In this document: one piece after another, positions 1 to 6,919 of the stretch
Position numbering within the stretch: position 1 is the first letter of the stretch
Layout of the letters: each line of letters begins with the position of its first letter
Notes under the pieces: model-generated
Databases searched by the model: none
What the model saw: only the letters and a program-made list of their open reading frames with translations
What the model was told of the DNA's origin: nothing
DNA from: Pseudoalteromonas viridis
GTDB lineage: Bacteria > Pseudomonadota > Gammaproteobacteria > Enterobacterales > Alteromonadaceae
NCBI RefSeq assembly: GCF_017742995.1
Contig: NZ_CP072425.1
Location: forward strand, 2,046,001-2,110,000
Direction: 5' to 3'
Length of the DNA: 64,000 nucleotides
Translations under genes and position numbers: made by a program

Positions 1-1
1 C

Positions 2-835
2 GCATTGGCTTCCAGTAGTGAGCTGGTAGTGATGCAGGCGGCGGGCATGTCGCGGTTGCAGATCATCGGCTCGGTGATGAAGTCGGCCATTGTATTAGCT
101 CTGTGTATGATGGCACTGGGCGAGTGGGGGGCTCCACAGGCAGAGCAAACCGCTAAACAGCTGCGTAATCAGGCAATTAATGGCGGTGAGGTATTTGAAG
201 CGCAGCAGGGCGTATGGGCCAAAGATGGCAGTAATTTCATTAATATCGCCAATATCGAGAAGTCCGGCAACCTGCAAAGTGTCAATATTTATCACTTTGG
301 TGATGATCTGAATCTGGTGAAGATCACCCGGGCTAAGTCGGGTGTTGTCACAGATGAGGGCTGGCAGCTGCGAGCCATTGAAGAAGTGATCATCGAAGAA
401 GAGCAGATCCGCACGCAGTACGCGCAAACTCTTAACTATGTTTCTCAGCTGACGCTGGACCGACTGGATGTTGCTTCCGTTGAGCCAGATGCGCTGTCCT
501 TCTCTGGCCTGTGGTCGTATTTACAGTATCTGGAGCAAAATGAGCAGGATACCAGTAACTATGAACTGGCGCTGTGGCGCAAAGTCATGCAGCCGCTGAC
601 CATTGCCGTAATGCTGCTGGTTGCCCTGTCGTTTATCTTCGGGCCGCTGCGTTCGGTCAGTATGGGCGCACGGATTATTATGGGTGTGATCACTGGGCTT
701 ATTTTCCACCTCAGCAATGAGATTTTTGGTCCGATTGTGATGGTGTATGAGATCCCACCTGTAGTGGGCGCGGTGATGCCCAGTGTGTTATTTACCGCGA
801 CGGCGTTTTACCTGCTTAATCGCCAGCGTGGTTAG
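2..835 (+). CDS. lptG: LptG, LPS export ABC transporter permease (3' part)
   Basis: This is the C-terminal 277 residues of LptG; the 5' end lies outside the window, so the reading frame is open from base 2. LptG with LptF and LptB extracts lipopolysaccharide from the inner membrane and feeds it to the periplasmic Lpt bridge. The visible part starts in the cytoplasmic coupling region (SSSELVVMQAAGMSRLQI), then a membrane helix, the periplasmic beta-jellyroll (about residues 45-165), and three C-terminal membrane helices ending in NRQRG. It converges on the RDD gene with a shared terminator between them. The family call is confident; completeness cannot be judged. Confidence 0.93.
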   Translation, partial: ALASSSELVVMQAAGMSRLQIIGSVMKSAIVLALCMMALGEWGAPQAEQTAKQLRNQAINGGEVFEAQQGVWAKDGSNFINIANIEKSGNLQSVNIYHFGDDLNLVKITRAKSGVVTDEGWQLRAIEEVIIEEEQIRTQYAQTLNYVSQLTLDRLDVASVEPDALSFSGLWSYLQYLEQNEQDTSNYELALWRKVMQPLTIAVMLLVALSFIFGPLRSVSMGARIIMGVITGLIFHLSNEIFGPIVMVYEIPPVVGAVMPSVLFTATAFYLLNRQRG

Positions 836-851
836 CAAAGAGAATAAATAC

Positions 852-880
852 AAAAAAGCCTGACTCAGTCAGGCTTTTTT
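852..880. terminator. Bidirectional terminator between lptG and the RDD gene
   Basis: A perfect inverted repeat (AAAAAAGCCTGAC, loop TCA, then its complement ending in TTTTTT) lies between two convergent genes. It has a T-run on either strand, so it can stop transcription from both sides. Confidence 0.9.
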
Positions 881-904
881 GTTGCTGTTGTTGTGCCGGG
901 CAAG

Positions 905-1402
905 CTAGTCCAGACTATCGTAGATCCGTTTATTTTCTTCTTTGCTTAGTACCACGACTTCGGTGCCACAAATCATATCTTGCAGCGCACGTTTGTGTTT
1001 AAAATCAATCAGCACGAGAATATTACCCAGTCCCAGCAGCGCACATAATGCCCGTGCACTGGCTCTGGGCCAGCTGAGCAACTCGCCATCTGGCGTTTGC
1101 ACTTTCAGTCGCCAGGCGCGCATGCCTATGGTCTGGCCGCTCTTAGTCCAGAAGTAAGCAAAAAACAGCACTGAGACGGCAATCAGCACAAAACCACGGA
1201 AAAATGACAATAAAGGAGATGCCTGGATCAGCGCCGAAACGTCTTCATGGTTGCCCTGAGACAGCCAGCCTGCCGAGATAAAGCCCTCAATCACCAATAA
1301 AAATACCACCATAGACAGCATTGCAAATGCAATCACGACCAGACCATCATAGATCAGAGATGCAAGACGACGGGTTAAGCCCGCACGGGGAAACGAAGCC
1401 AT
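905..1402 (-). CDS. RDD family membrane protein
   Basis: A 165-residue RDD-family inner-membrane protein of unknown substrate. The N-terminus has the typical FPRAGLTRRLASLIYDGLVV, where the Arg and Asp residues that name the family sit just before and in the first helix. A second helix pair lies around residues 25-50 and 80-100, with the GMRAWRLKV motif after the third helix. I place the start at the ATG at 1402 because it begins at the conserved MASFPRAG; an in-frame GTG at 1411 would add three residues. Some RDD proteins are reported as Na+/H+ antiporters, but nothing here assigns that role. Confidence 0.8.
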   Translation of the reverse strand: MASFPRAGLTRRLASLIYDGLVVIAFAMLSMVVFLLVIEGFISAGWLSQGNHEDVSALIQASPLLSFFRGFVLIAVSVLFFAYFWTKSGQTIGMRAWRLKVQTPDGELLSWPRASARALCALLGLGNILVLIDFKHKRALQDMICGTEVVVLSKEENKRIYDSLD

Positions 1403-1530
1403 TTGGTTCACTCATTAAAGCCGAAATATGACCTATTCTACCTGATTTTTAATCTAACACTAAAAAACCCGGCGAGTTTTCAGCAGCTGTTCATTTACCA
1501 AGCACTTAAACGACGTTTTGTAAAAAACGC

Positions 1531-1558
1531 TTGCTACCCTCCCGCCAATTTGTATAAT
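1531..1558 (+). promoter_or_regulatory. Promoter of the tRNA-Leu transcript
   Basis: TTGCTA at 1531-1536 and a perfect TATAAT at 1553-1558 are 16 bases apart, with a GC-rich stretch (GCTGGGC) just downstream as expected for a stringently controlled stable-RNA promoter. Transcription would start near 1565, giving a 5' leader of about 90 bases before the tRNA. Confidence 0.8.
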
Positions 1559-1652
1559 GCTGGGCATAGAGACGAAGGCATATAAAACAAAGCCTAAGCT
1601 CAAAGTGGTTTTTCTTTATTTTCTCTAAGTTAGAAGATAAAAGAAAAATTAT

Positions 1653-1737
1653 GCCAGTGTGATGGAATTGGTAGACATGACGGATTCAAAATCCGTTGCC
1701 TTCGGGCGTGGCGGTTCAAGTCCGCCCACTGGTACCA
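1653..1737 (+). tRNA. tRNA-Leu (anticodon CAA, reads UUG)
   Basis: An 85-base class II tRNA with encoded CCA. The acceptor stem GCCAGTG pairs with CACTGGT (first pair G-U). The anticodon stem ACGGA/TCCGT encloses loop TTCAAAA with anticodon CAA at 1687-1689. A long variable arm (GCCTTCGGGCG region) is followed by the T arm GGCGG-TTCAAGT-CCGCC. The D arm contains the AATTGGTAGAC segment typical of leucine tRNAs. It is the only intact tRNA in the window and heads an array of tRNA-derived repeats. Confidence 0.96.
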
Positions 1738-1746
1738 CTTTTTATA

Positions 1747-1776
1747 ACCCTGACCGAATAGGTTAGGGTTTTTTTA
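1747..1776 (+). terminator. Terminator directly after tRNA-Leu
   Basis: The stem AACCCTGACC, loop GAATA, GGTTAGGGTT is followed by a run of T, starting ten bases after the tRNA CCA end. Confidence 0.88.
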
Positions 1777-1881
1777 TGCCTGAATTTTGATATTTATGCC
1801 GAGTGTGGTGTCGGACTTGAGCCCCACGCCGGGCGTGGCACTGATGCAAGGTACGAGTCCGCCACTGGACCCACTTTTTAT

Positions 1882-1908
1882 AACCCAGCTATTAAGCTGG
1901 GTTTTTTT
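1882..1908 (+). terminator. Terminator of repeat unit 1
   Basis: AACCCAGCT, short loop, AGCTGGGTT followed by seven T. The stem sequence differs from the terminator after the tRNA but stays fully paired. Confidence 0.85.
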
Positions 1909-2015
1909 ATGTCTGAATTTTGATATTTATGCCGAGTGTGGTGTCGGACTTGAGCCCCACGCCGGGCGTGGCACTGATGTAAGTAAAGAGTCCGCCCACT
2001 GGTACCACTTTTTAT

Positions 2016-2042
2016 AACCCAGCTTTCTAGCTGGGTTTTTTT
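2016..2042 (+). terminator. Terminator of repeat unit 2
   Basis: AACCCAGCTTTCTAGCTGGG followed by a T-run; same stem as unit 1 with a different loop. Confidence 0.85.
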
Positions 2043-2159
2043 ATGTCTGTTTCTCAGTGTATGATTTTTACCGAAGCAAAGTGGTGTCGGACTTGAGCCC
2101 CACGCCGGGGCGTGGCACTGATGTAAGTAAAGAGTCCGTCCACTAGACCCACTTTTTAT

Positions 2160-2189
2160 AACCCTGACCGAATAGGTCGGGGTTTTTTT
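2160..2189 (+). terminator. Terminator of repeat unit 3
   Basis: AACCCTGACC, loop GAATA, GGTCGGGGTT followed by T-run; a GACC/GGTC stem as in the first terminator. Confidence 0.82.
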
Positions 2190-2294
2190 ATGTCTAAATT
2201 TTGATGTTTAGCTGAGTGTGGAATCGGACTTGAGCCCCACGCCGGGCGTGGTACTGATGTAAGTTAAGAGTCCGCCACTGGACCCACTTTTTAT

Positions 2295-2323
2295 AACCCT
2301 GACCAAATAGGTCGGGGTTTTTT
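2295..2323 (+). terminator. Terminator of repeat unit 4
   Basis: AACCCTGACC, loop AAATA, GGTCGGGGTT followed by T-run. It closes the repeat array about 150 bases before the catalase-like gene. Confidence 0.82.
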
Positions 2324-2471
2324 ATGTCTGGATTTTGATTGCCACAAAATGAACTGCTCACGATTTAAGGACGTATTTTTGAAACCGGAAGCTGGTCTGA
2401 CCGGTCCCCTTTTCTGGGCGCAATAATCGCGATTGTGCCGGATCTTGAGTGTTATTTTTTACGGAGGTATT

Positions 2472-3437
2472 GTGCGTCTTTTCCATATGATCTATCTGGG
2501 CATGTTACTACCTGCCAGTTATGTTTTTTCAGCAGAGCAAGTCACAGCACAACAGTTTGTTAATTTACAGCAAGGTAATACCAGCTTTGCCGGGTTTCGC
2601 CGAGCGCATGCCAAAGGGGCTTGTGTTACGGGATATTTTGAGCCTAATGGTCAACTGGCCGCTTTAAGTCAGGTGCCGATTTTTGCTCAAGGCACAACGC
2701 CCTTTATCGGGCGCTTTTCTATCGCAGGCAACAATCCCACTGCGCCTGATCTGAAGTCACCCGTCAGGAGTCTGGCTGTCAGCTTTAATATCAGCCCAAC
2801 GCAGCAATGGCGCATCGCGATGAACACGCCACCTGTGATGGCGGTGTCGAATCCGCATGATTTTTATCAGCAAATTGTCGCGATAAAAAACGGTCCGCAA
2901 GCACTCAAAGCGTTTTTTAACGCACACCCTGAGACGCAAGACTTCTTAAACTGGAAGGCGAACTACACACCAACTCAGAGCTTAGCGCTGGAGCGCTATC
3001 ACAGTATCAATGCTTTCTATCTTGAAAATTCACAAGGAGAAAAACGCGCGGTGCGTTGGTATTTTGAACCCCAGGGTTATCCTTTGGGGCTGACATCGGA
3101 TACCGACAATGCCCTGTTCGACGAGCTGTCAGCAAGATTTTTGAAGGGGCCCGTGAAATTCAGCTGGGTTTTTATCCTGTCAGAAGAGACTGATGATGAG
3201 AATGATCCGGCTGTGCGCTGGCCAGAGGACAGGCAACGTGTTGTTGCGGGCGAGGTAGCCATTGAGCAGATTGATATGTCACTGAATGCGCAGTGCCAGT
3301 CAATAAACTTCGATCCTTTAACTTTACCGAGTGGTGTTTCGGCAACTGCTGATCCCATATTAAGAGCCCGCTCAGCAGCTTATGCAGAATCCTACCGACG
3401 CCGGGCGAAGGAAAAGTTACTGGAGGCACTTCAATGA
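2472..3437 (+). CDS. Catalase-related (SrpA-type) periplasmic peroxidase
   Basis: A 321-residue heme protein of the small catalase family, which reduces hydrogen or organic peroxides. A signal peptide (about residues 1-22, ending YVFSA) sends it to the periplasm. The distal His lies in RRAHAKGACVTGYF (about residue 45), the segment RYHSINAFYLEN is conserved in the family, and a C-terminal RSAAY matches the R-x3-Y proximal heme-ligand pattern. I chose the GTG at 2472 because GGAGGT sits three bases upstream; an in-frame TTG at 2433 lacks one. The gene overlaps the cytochrome b561 gene by four bases (ATGA), so the two are co-translated. Confidence 0.85.
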   Translation: MRLFHMIYLGMLLPASYVFSAEQVTAQQFVNLQQGNTSFAGFRRAHAKGACVTGYFEPNGQLAALSQVPIFAQGTTPFIGRFSIAGNNPTAPDLKSPVRSLAVSFNISPTQQWRIAMNTPPVMAVSNPHDFYQQIVAIKNGPQALKAFFNAHPETQDFLNWKANYTPTQSLALERYHSINAFYLENSQGEKRAVRWYFEPQGYPLGLTSDTDNALFDELSARFLKGPVKFSWVFILSEETDDENDPAVRWPEDRQRVVAGEVAIEQIDMSLNAQCQSINFDPLTLPSGVSATADPILRARSAAYAESYRRRAKEKLLEALQ

Positions 3438-3958
3438 TGACCAATTCAAAGTACAGTTTGGCACTTCGCATTACACATTGGCTCATGGCGGTTTTGTTAG
3501 CGTTTATGATTGTTTCCGGGCTGCTCATGACTCGGTCCTTGGAGGGGTGGCAACTCAATGTGTTGGGGTTACATAAAGCGGTTGGGTTTGTTGTACTTGG
3601 GCTTTTTTGTTTGAGAGTTGCCTTTAAGTTCATTCATCCAGCCAACCGGGCATCGCGTAACGAGCCTGGCTGGAAAAATAAGGTAGCAGACATTGTGCAC
3701 GGGCTGATGTACGTGATGATGGCAGGCATTCCCGTGACAGGGCTGATGTCGCAATATTTCGCGAGCAGGCCAGTCAGTATTTTCGGGCTCTTTCATCTCC
3801 CTGTGTCTGAGCAGACCGATATCATTCTGTATTCGGTGGTCAGAGAGCTACATGGTTTGCTGGCGGCTGCATTAATTGCACTGATCGTATTACACCTTGG
3901 TGGCGTGATCTATCATCAGTTCATTAAAAAAGACAACACACTCAGGCGCATGATCTAA
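3434..3958 (+). CDS. Cytochrome b561 family membrane protein
   Basis: A 174-residue four-helix di-heme cytochrome b561 (YceJ/YodB type). Candidate heme-ligand histidines are in RITHWLMA (helix 1), LGLHKAVGF (helix 2), VVRELHGLLAA (helix 4) and IVLHLGGVIYH near the end. It begins inside the stop codon of the catalase-related gene. Such pairs are recurrent, and the inference is that quinol electrons pass through b561 to the periplasmic peroxidase. Confidence 0.88.
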   Translation: MMTNSKYSLALRITHWLMAVLLAFMIVSGLLMTRSLEGWQLNVLGLHKAVGFVVLGLFCLRVAFKFIHPANRASRNEPGWKNKVADIVHGLMYVMMAGIPVTGLMSQYFASRPVSIFGLFHLPVSEQTDIILYSVVRELHGLLAAALIALIVLHLGGVIYHQFIKKDNTLRRMI

Positions 3959-4233
3959 CAAATGATAAATTTTTAGCTTTGCTCAGCGTCTAATACTGAT
4001 AGAGTAATGCCGTTTTAGTTTGAGCTTGTCGAAGTCACTAGCAGACAGGGCCAAGTGTAATGCGCGGGTTGCCATAACCGGAGTCGCACAGCTGGTTCTG
4101 GGGACTTTACCTCGCCACTTCCTAAGCCGGTAATGGGCGGTTAAATAACGCCCATCAGTTGACCTGTTTTGTCAGTACGTCATACTCATAAACCACCTTT
4201 TTGAACCTTATATTTCAACGCTAGAGAGATTAA
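3959..4233. other. Intergenic, no gene seen; one hairpin
   Basis: I see no coding signal in these 275 bases. A perfect seven-base stem (ATGGGCG / CGCCCAT, 4133-4155) with a nine-base loop and no T-run lies 80 bases before the next gene; its role is unknown. Confidence 0.5.
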
Positions 4234-4623
4234 ATGAAAACGTTAATTGTATTGCTTATGAGCGCTGTACTTGCTTTTTCCGCCCAGGCAGATGAAAAGT
4301 CTATTCAGCACCTCAAAATCGCAGATGTGACTTCGGTTGAGGATGCGAGAAAGATCTTTATTGAAAAGACATCGGAAATTAGAAGTAAAAGAGACCTGGA
4401 TACAGCTGAGCTTCAGGAGATCCATGTGATCACGTATACCCTTGAGAAGAGCGTTGAATTTTTCGCGCTTAACCTGATTGGTGACAAGAAAAAGCTGGCA
4501 GAAGACATTGCGGTTGTGGTTGAAAATATTCACATTAATTCTGAAAGAAATCGCAAAGAGGAAACGCGCAAGTATCTTAATCAGTACTTTGTGATGGCAG
4601 ATACGTTTATTAAAGGTTTTTAA
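4234..4623 (+). CDS. Small secreted protein of unknown function
   Basis: A 129-residue protein with a clear signal peptide (MKTLIVLLMSAVLAFSAQA, cleavage before DEKS) and a mature part that is charged and mostly helical (DVTSVEDARKIFIEKTSEIR, then a TLEKSVEFFALNL helix and IAVVVENIHIN). No cysteines or known catalytic motif. It is somewhat like small periplasmic helical proteins of marine gammaproteobacteria, but I do not recognise the family with confidence. An AGAG-type ribosome site lies before the ATG. A damaged second copy follows at 4873-5100, pointing to a local duplication. Confidence 0.6.
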   Translation: MKTLIVLLMSAVLAFSAQADEKSIQHLKIADVTSVEDARKIFIEKTSEIRSKRDLDTAELQEIHVITYTLEKSVEFFALNLIGDKKKLAEDIAVVVENIHINSERNRKEETRKYLNQYFVMADTFIKGF

Positions 4624-4642
4624 TTCGACAGCCTGAGCTGCA

Positions 4643-4680
4643 CACTTTTAAAAGTGACGAGCCAGCCTGTGCTGGCTCGT
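4643..4680. other. Two adjacent perfect hairpins after the small secreted gene
   Basis: CACTTTTAAAAGTG (4643-4656) is a perfect palindrome. It is followed directly by ACGAGCCAGC, loop CTGT, GCTGGCTCGT (4658-4680). There is no T-run on the plus strand, but four T follow the stem on the minus strand, so a terminator role is possible but weak. Confidence 0.5.
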
Positions 4681-4814
4681 AAAACTAGCCTATTGAGTCA
4701 GCAAGTTACTTATCTTGTGTGTCGGGCTTTGGCTGGTGATATGAGTTAGCGCTCAATGGCAGTATAAAGTTAAGCAATATGGAGTAAAGACAAGCAGATT
4801 AACGATTTCTTTAG

Positions 4815-4850
4815 TAAACCTTCTACGTTGGCAAAAAGCTTGTGACATAG
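4815..4850 (-). pseudogene. Remnant of a protein C-terminus (copy A)
   Basis: Read on the minus strand this encodes CHKLFANVEGLLKK. It matches CNKLFANVERFL of the longer remnant at 6047-6273, and the flanking DNA is also similar. It is only a fragment; no upstream coding part survives. Confidence 0.5.
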
Positions 4851-4872
4851 CCTCAAAAGCTGAGTCCGCATC

Positions 4873-5100
4873 TCAAAGTGGCTGAAGTTATCTCGGCTGT
4901 GGATGAAAAATATTCTCATAGAAAGTTCAGAAATTAGAAGCAAGAAAGAGCTCGATATTACAGCACTTCAGCAGAATAATATGATCACCTTTCCCCTTGA
5001 AAAAAGTGTTCAGTATTTTACATTTGGCTTGGGTAGTAACAGACCAAAGCATGCAAATGACATCGCCGTTGTATTTGAAAATACTCAACTTAGTTCATAG
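4873..5100 (+). pseudogene. Broken second copy of the small secreted protein gene
   Basis: From about 4903 the frame reads IESSEIRSKKELDITALQQ, then FPLEKSVQYF and DIAVVFENTQLSS. These line up with residues about 47-110 of the intact gene at 4234. Just upstream, bases 4873-4905 encode LKVAEVISAVDE in another frame, matching LKIADVTSVEDA, so a small deletion has shifted the frame. The signal peptide part is missing and the frame ends about 20 residues early. I read it as a decaying duplicate; a restart at the ATG at 4903 would give a leaderless 65-residue product, which I think unlikely to be made. Confidence 0.7.
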
Positions 5101-5327
5101 CTGCAAAGAACAGAGGCAAAAACATCTGGAGCAGTATTCTCAATTAACAGTAAAATGTTTAGTTCCTTTGATTTAACGACCTGATAGCAGTGCGAGACAA
5201 GCTTATATGGTACGTATTTTCTGGGGGGGCGTATCTGTGCGACAAAGCGTCACATGTTCCTCCGCTATTTTATTGAAAGCCGTAACATAGCAAGGTATAT
5301 TCCCGGTTTTATTATTAAGGAACTCTA

Positions 5328-5693
5328 ATGAACTATTTAAAAACAACGCTTCTAATGCTCGCATTCTTGGTACCAATGCTCTCACATGGTAAAGGGTATA
5401 TGACAGGTTTGTATGACACAACAGCAAGCGTGAGCGGAGTCTTTGTTCATAGTAACGGCGGCATTACTTTGTTTGTTAAAGGACTGGAGAGAAAGGCCGG
5501 TAGTTGTGACAATATCGGGAATGTGCACATTCGTGCTGACAATCCGGCAAAGTCTCACTTTCTTTCTGTTGCCTTAACTGCGTTTGCTGCGGAAAAAAAG
5601 ATAGGCCTGTATATGGCTGGCTGTGAGATAATTCCATTTTGGGCAGGTACCGCAACTTACCCCATAATCAGCGAATTATGGATAATCAAATAG
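5328..5693 (+). CDS. Small secreted protein of unknown function
   Basis: A 121-residue protein with signal peptide (MNYLKTTLLMLAFLVPMLSHG) and an AAGGAA ribosome site seven bases before the ATG. The mature part is beta-rich, has two cysteines (AGSCDN and MAGCEI) that could form one disulfide, and ends in ELWIIK. I do not recognise a family. It stands alone between two decayed segments. Confidence 0.6.
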   Translation: MNYLKTTLLMLAFLVPMLSHGKGYMTGLYDTTASVSGVFVHSNGGITLFVKGLERKAGSCDNIGNVHIRADNPAKSHFLSVALTAFAAEKKIGLYMAGCEIIPFWAGTATYPIISELWIIK

Positions 5694-6046
5694 ATTGAGC
5701 TTGGCTGATCTTTTTACATAGGCACAATAAACCAGACACTGGATTTAACAAGGCTGGTATACGCCGCATATGATTGTCATCGCTTACTGAATTCACACTG
5801 TTTTTGTGTATTTATAGTGCATAATGACAGTCATACGAAGGCTTAATTTAGCCTGAGTCGACTCAATTAGCATGTGCATGACTGAAAAGTGACGGGCCCT
5901 GCGCTTACTTTCTGTTCTACTTGAATTGCTTTGAACAGTCATCGCGTATATTTTCGGGGTGAACAAAGGGCCTGTTATAATCTTATTCTAGAGTAAGCGC
6001 AGATTTGCGTGGTAAAGCTTAGCCCAATGGAATAAGGGCGTGCAGA

Positions 6047-6273
6047 TCAGCGGTTTTGGTTCAAAAAACGCTCTACGTTGGCAAAAAGCTTGTTGCATTT
6101 TGCAAGCTGATTTTGATATTCGGGGCGTCTTCATTTAATAATTCAAGAGACTCTTTTTCCTGGCGATATTCACTCACCATTTTTTCGAGCTTTTCTTCAA
6201 AACTAACTTTTCGCCCTTTATTGGCTGTTTTTTTGTTTGTTTTCGCATATAAAGTCTCAATTTGATAGATAAG
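6047..6273 (-). pseudogene. Frameshifted C-terminal remnant of an unknown protein (copy B)
   Basis: On the minus strand from 6273 the frame reads LIYQIETLYAKTNKK, then RKVSFEEKLEKMVSEYRQEK and LELLNEDAP. One base lost in the G4 run at 6122-6125 moves it into the frame EYQNQLAKCNKLFANVERFL, ending NQNR and stop at 6047. The amphipathic, Lys/Glu-rich composition looks like genuine protein. A stop codon lies just upstream of 6273 and no start is seen, so the N-terminus is lost. Related DNA occurs at 4815-4850. A sequencing error in the G-run would remove the frameshift but not the missing start. Confidence 0.55.
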
Positions 6274-6400
6274 GTTTTATGAGAAATACGGGCCGGTCAA
6301 ATTGATAATGCGGTAATAACGATTAACTTTGTACGCCAGTTTTCTATATGGAGGGGTCAGAAATAGAGAATGTATTTCAGCCGTATTTTTGGGGTTACAT

Positions 6401-6434
6401 AAAGGGATATGCGCTTTCAACAACACATCCCTTT
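6401..6434 (-). terminator. Probable terminator after the cold-shock gene
   Basis: AAAGGGATATG and CACATCCCTTT form an imperfect stem just beyond the stop codon of the minus-strand cold-shock gene. The T-rich tail is weak. Confidence 0.5.
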
Positions 6435-6443
6435 ATTATGATA

Positions 6444-6656
6444 TTAAGCTGCAGTGACGTTGGCAGCTTGTGGGCCTTTGGCGCCTTGCTCTGAATTGAA
6501 AGCTACTTTTTGCCCTTCGACCAGAGTTTTAAAACCATCACCTTCAATTGCTCTGAAGTGCACAAACACATCTGCGCCGCCATTGTCAGGTGTGATAAAG
6601 CCAAAGCCTTTAGATTCGTTAAACCATTTTACTGAACCAGTTGTTTTATTAGACAT
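6444..6656 (-). CDS. CspA-family cold-shock protein
   Basis: A 70-residue single cold-shock domain (OB-fold) that binds single-stranded RNA and DNA. RNP1 is KGFGFITP (residues 16-23) and RNP2 is VFVHFRAI (residues 30-37), and the length is normal. GAGGT lies upstream of the ATG. The following 260 bases up to the uraA terminator have no gene and probably hold its promoter and leader; I could not identify a cold-box. The paralogue (cspA, C, D or E) cannot be told from sequence alone. Confidence 0.95.
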   Translation of the reverse strand: MSNKTTGSVKWFNESKGFGFITPDNGGADVFVHFRAIEGDGFKTLVEGQKVAFNSEQGAKGPQAANVTAA

Positions 6657-6870
6657 ACATACCTCGATATAATCTATAAAATTTAAATTGAAGCTACTAA
6701 ATCTGTAATGTAGGAAAAGATATCGCAGGGTAAGTATGACGAAGTGAATCGAAAAGAGACTGGGAAAGCTCGTACTAAATATTCATTAATAGCTCAGCTG
6801 TTTGAGCTGTGATTCACTATACAGCATATTGAGTGAATAGATAGCACTTTATTTTATTTCTGGATTTTAA

Positions 6871-6910
6871 AATGCTCAGCATAGTCGGTTATTACGTTAT
6901 GCTGAGCATT
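6871..6910 (-). terminator. Terminator of the upp-uraA operon
   Basis: AATGCTCAGCATA and TATGCTGAGCATT form a 13-pair stem, followed on the minus strand by TTTTAAAA, ten bases beyond the uraA stop. Confidence 0.78.
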
Positions 6911-6919
6911 ATTAGCAAC

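Larger units (their letters stand above)
1798..2340 (+). repeat. Four tandem tRNA-Leu-derived repeat units, each with its own terminator
   Basis: Four diverged units start near 1798, 1931, 2069 and 2211 (spacing about 133-142). Each opens with a decayed acceptor strand (unit 2: GCCGAGTG against GCCAGTG of the tRNA). Each then has the conserved core TCGGACTTGAGCCCCACGCC followed by GGGCGTGGCACTGATGT, then the tRNA 3' end (AGTCCGCCCACTGGTACCAC in unit 2, more decayed in the others), CTTTTTATAACC and a terminator. Anticodon arm and T loop are gone, so these are not functional tRNAs. The layout is like the rtT repeats after E. coli tyrT, which also carry tRNA 3' ends. Whether stable RNA is made from them is unknown. 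Confidence 0.85.
5694..6443. other. Gene-poor 750 bases with decayed sequence
   Basis: No intact gene is visible. It holds an imperfect inverted repeat (ATATGATTGTCAT near 5769 and ATGACAGTCATAC near 5823, 11 of 13 pairs), a degenerate minus-strand reading frame (6047-6273), and the likely cold-shock gene terminator at 6401-6434. Confidence 0.6.

Noticed and set aside
1403..1585. 60-codon frame before the tRNA
   Set aside because: It runs through the tRNA promoter region, has no ribosome site and no protein-like composition.
1787..2017. Open frame of 76 codons in the tRNA repeat array
   Set aside because: It merely runs through two repeat units and their terminators; no ribosome site, and the translation repeats with the DNA repeat.
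1798..2340. CRISPR-like array
   Set aside because: The units are 130-140 bases, diverged, tRNA-derived and contain terminators; there are no short identical repeats with unique spacers and no cas genes.
6056..6265. 69-codon plus-strand frame
   Set aside because: It is the complement of the minus-strand remnant, whose Lys/Glu-rich translation looks far more protein-like.
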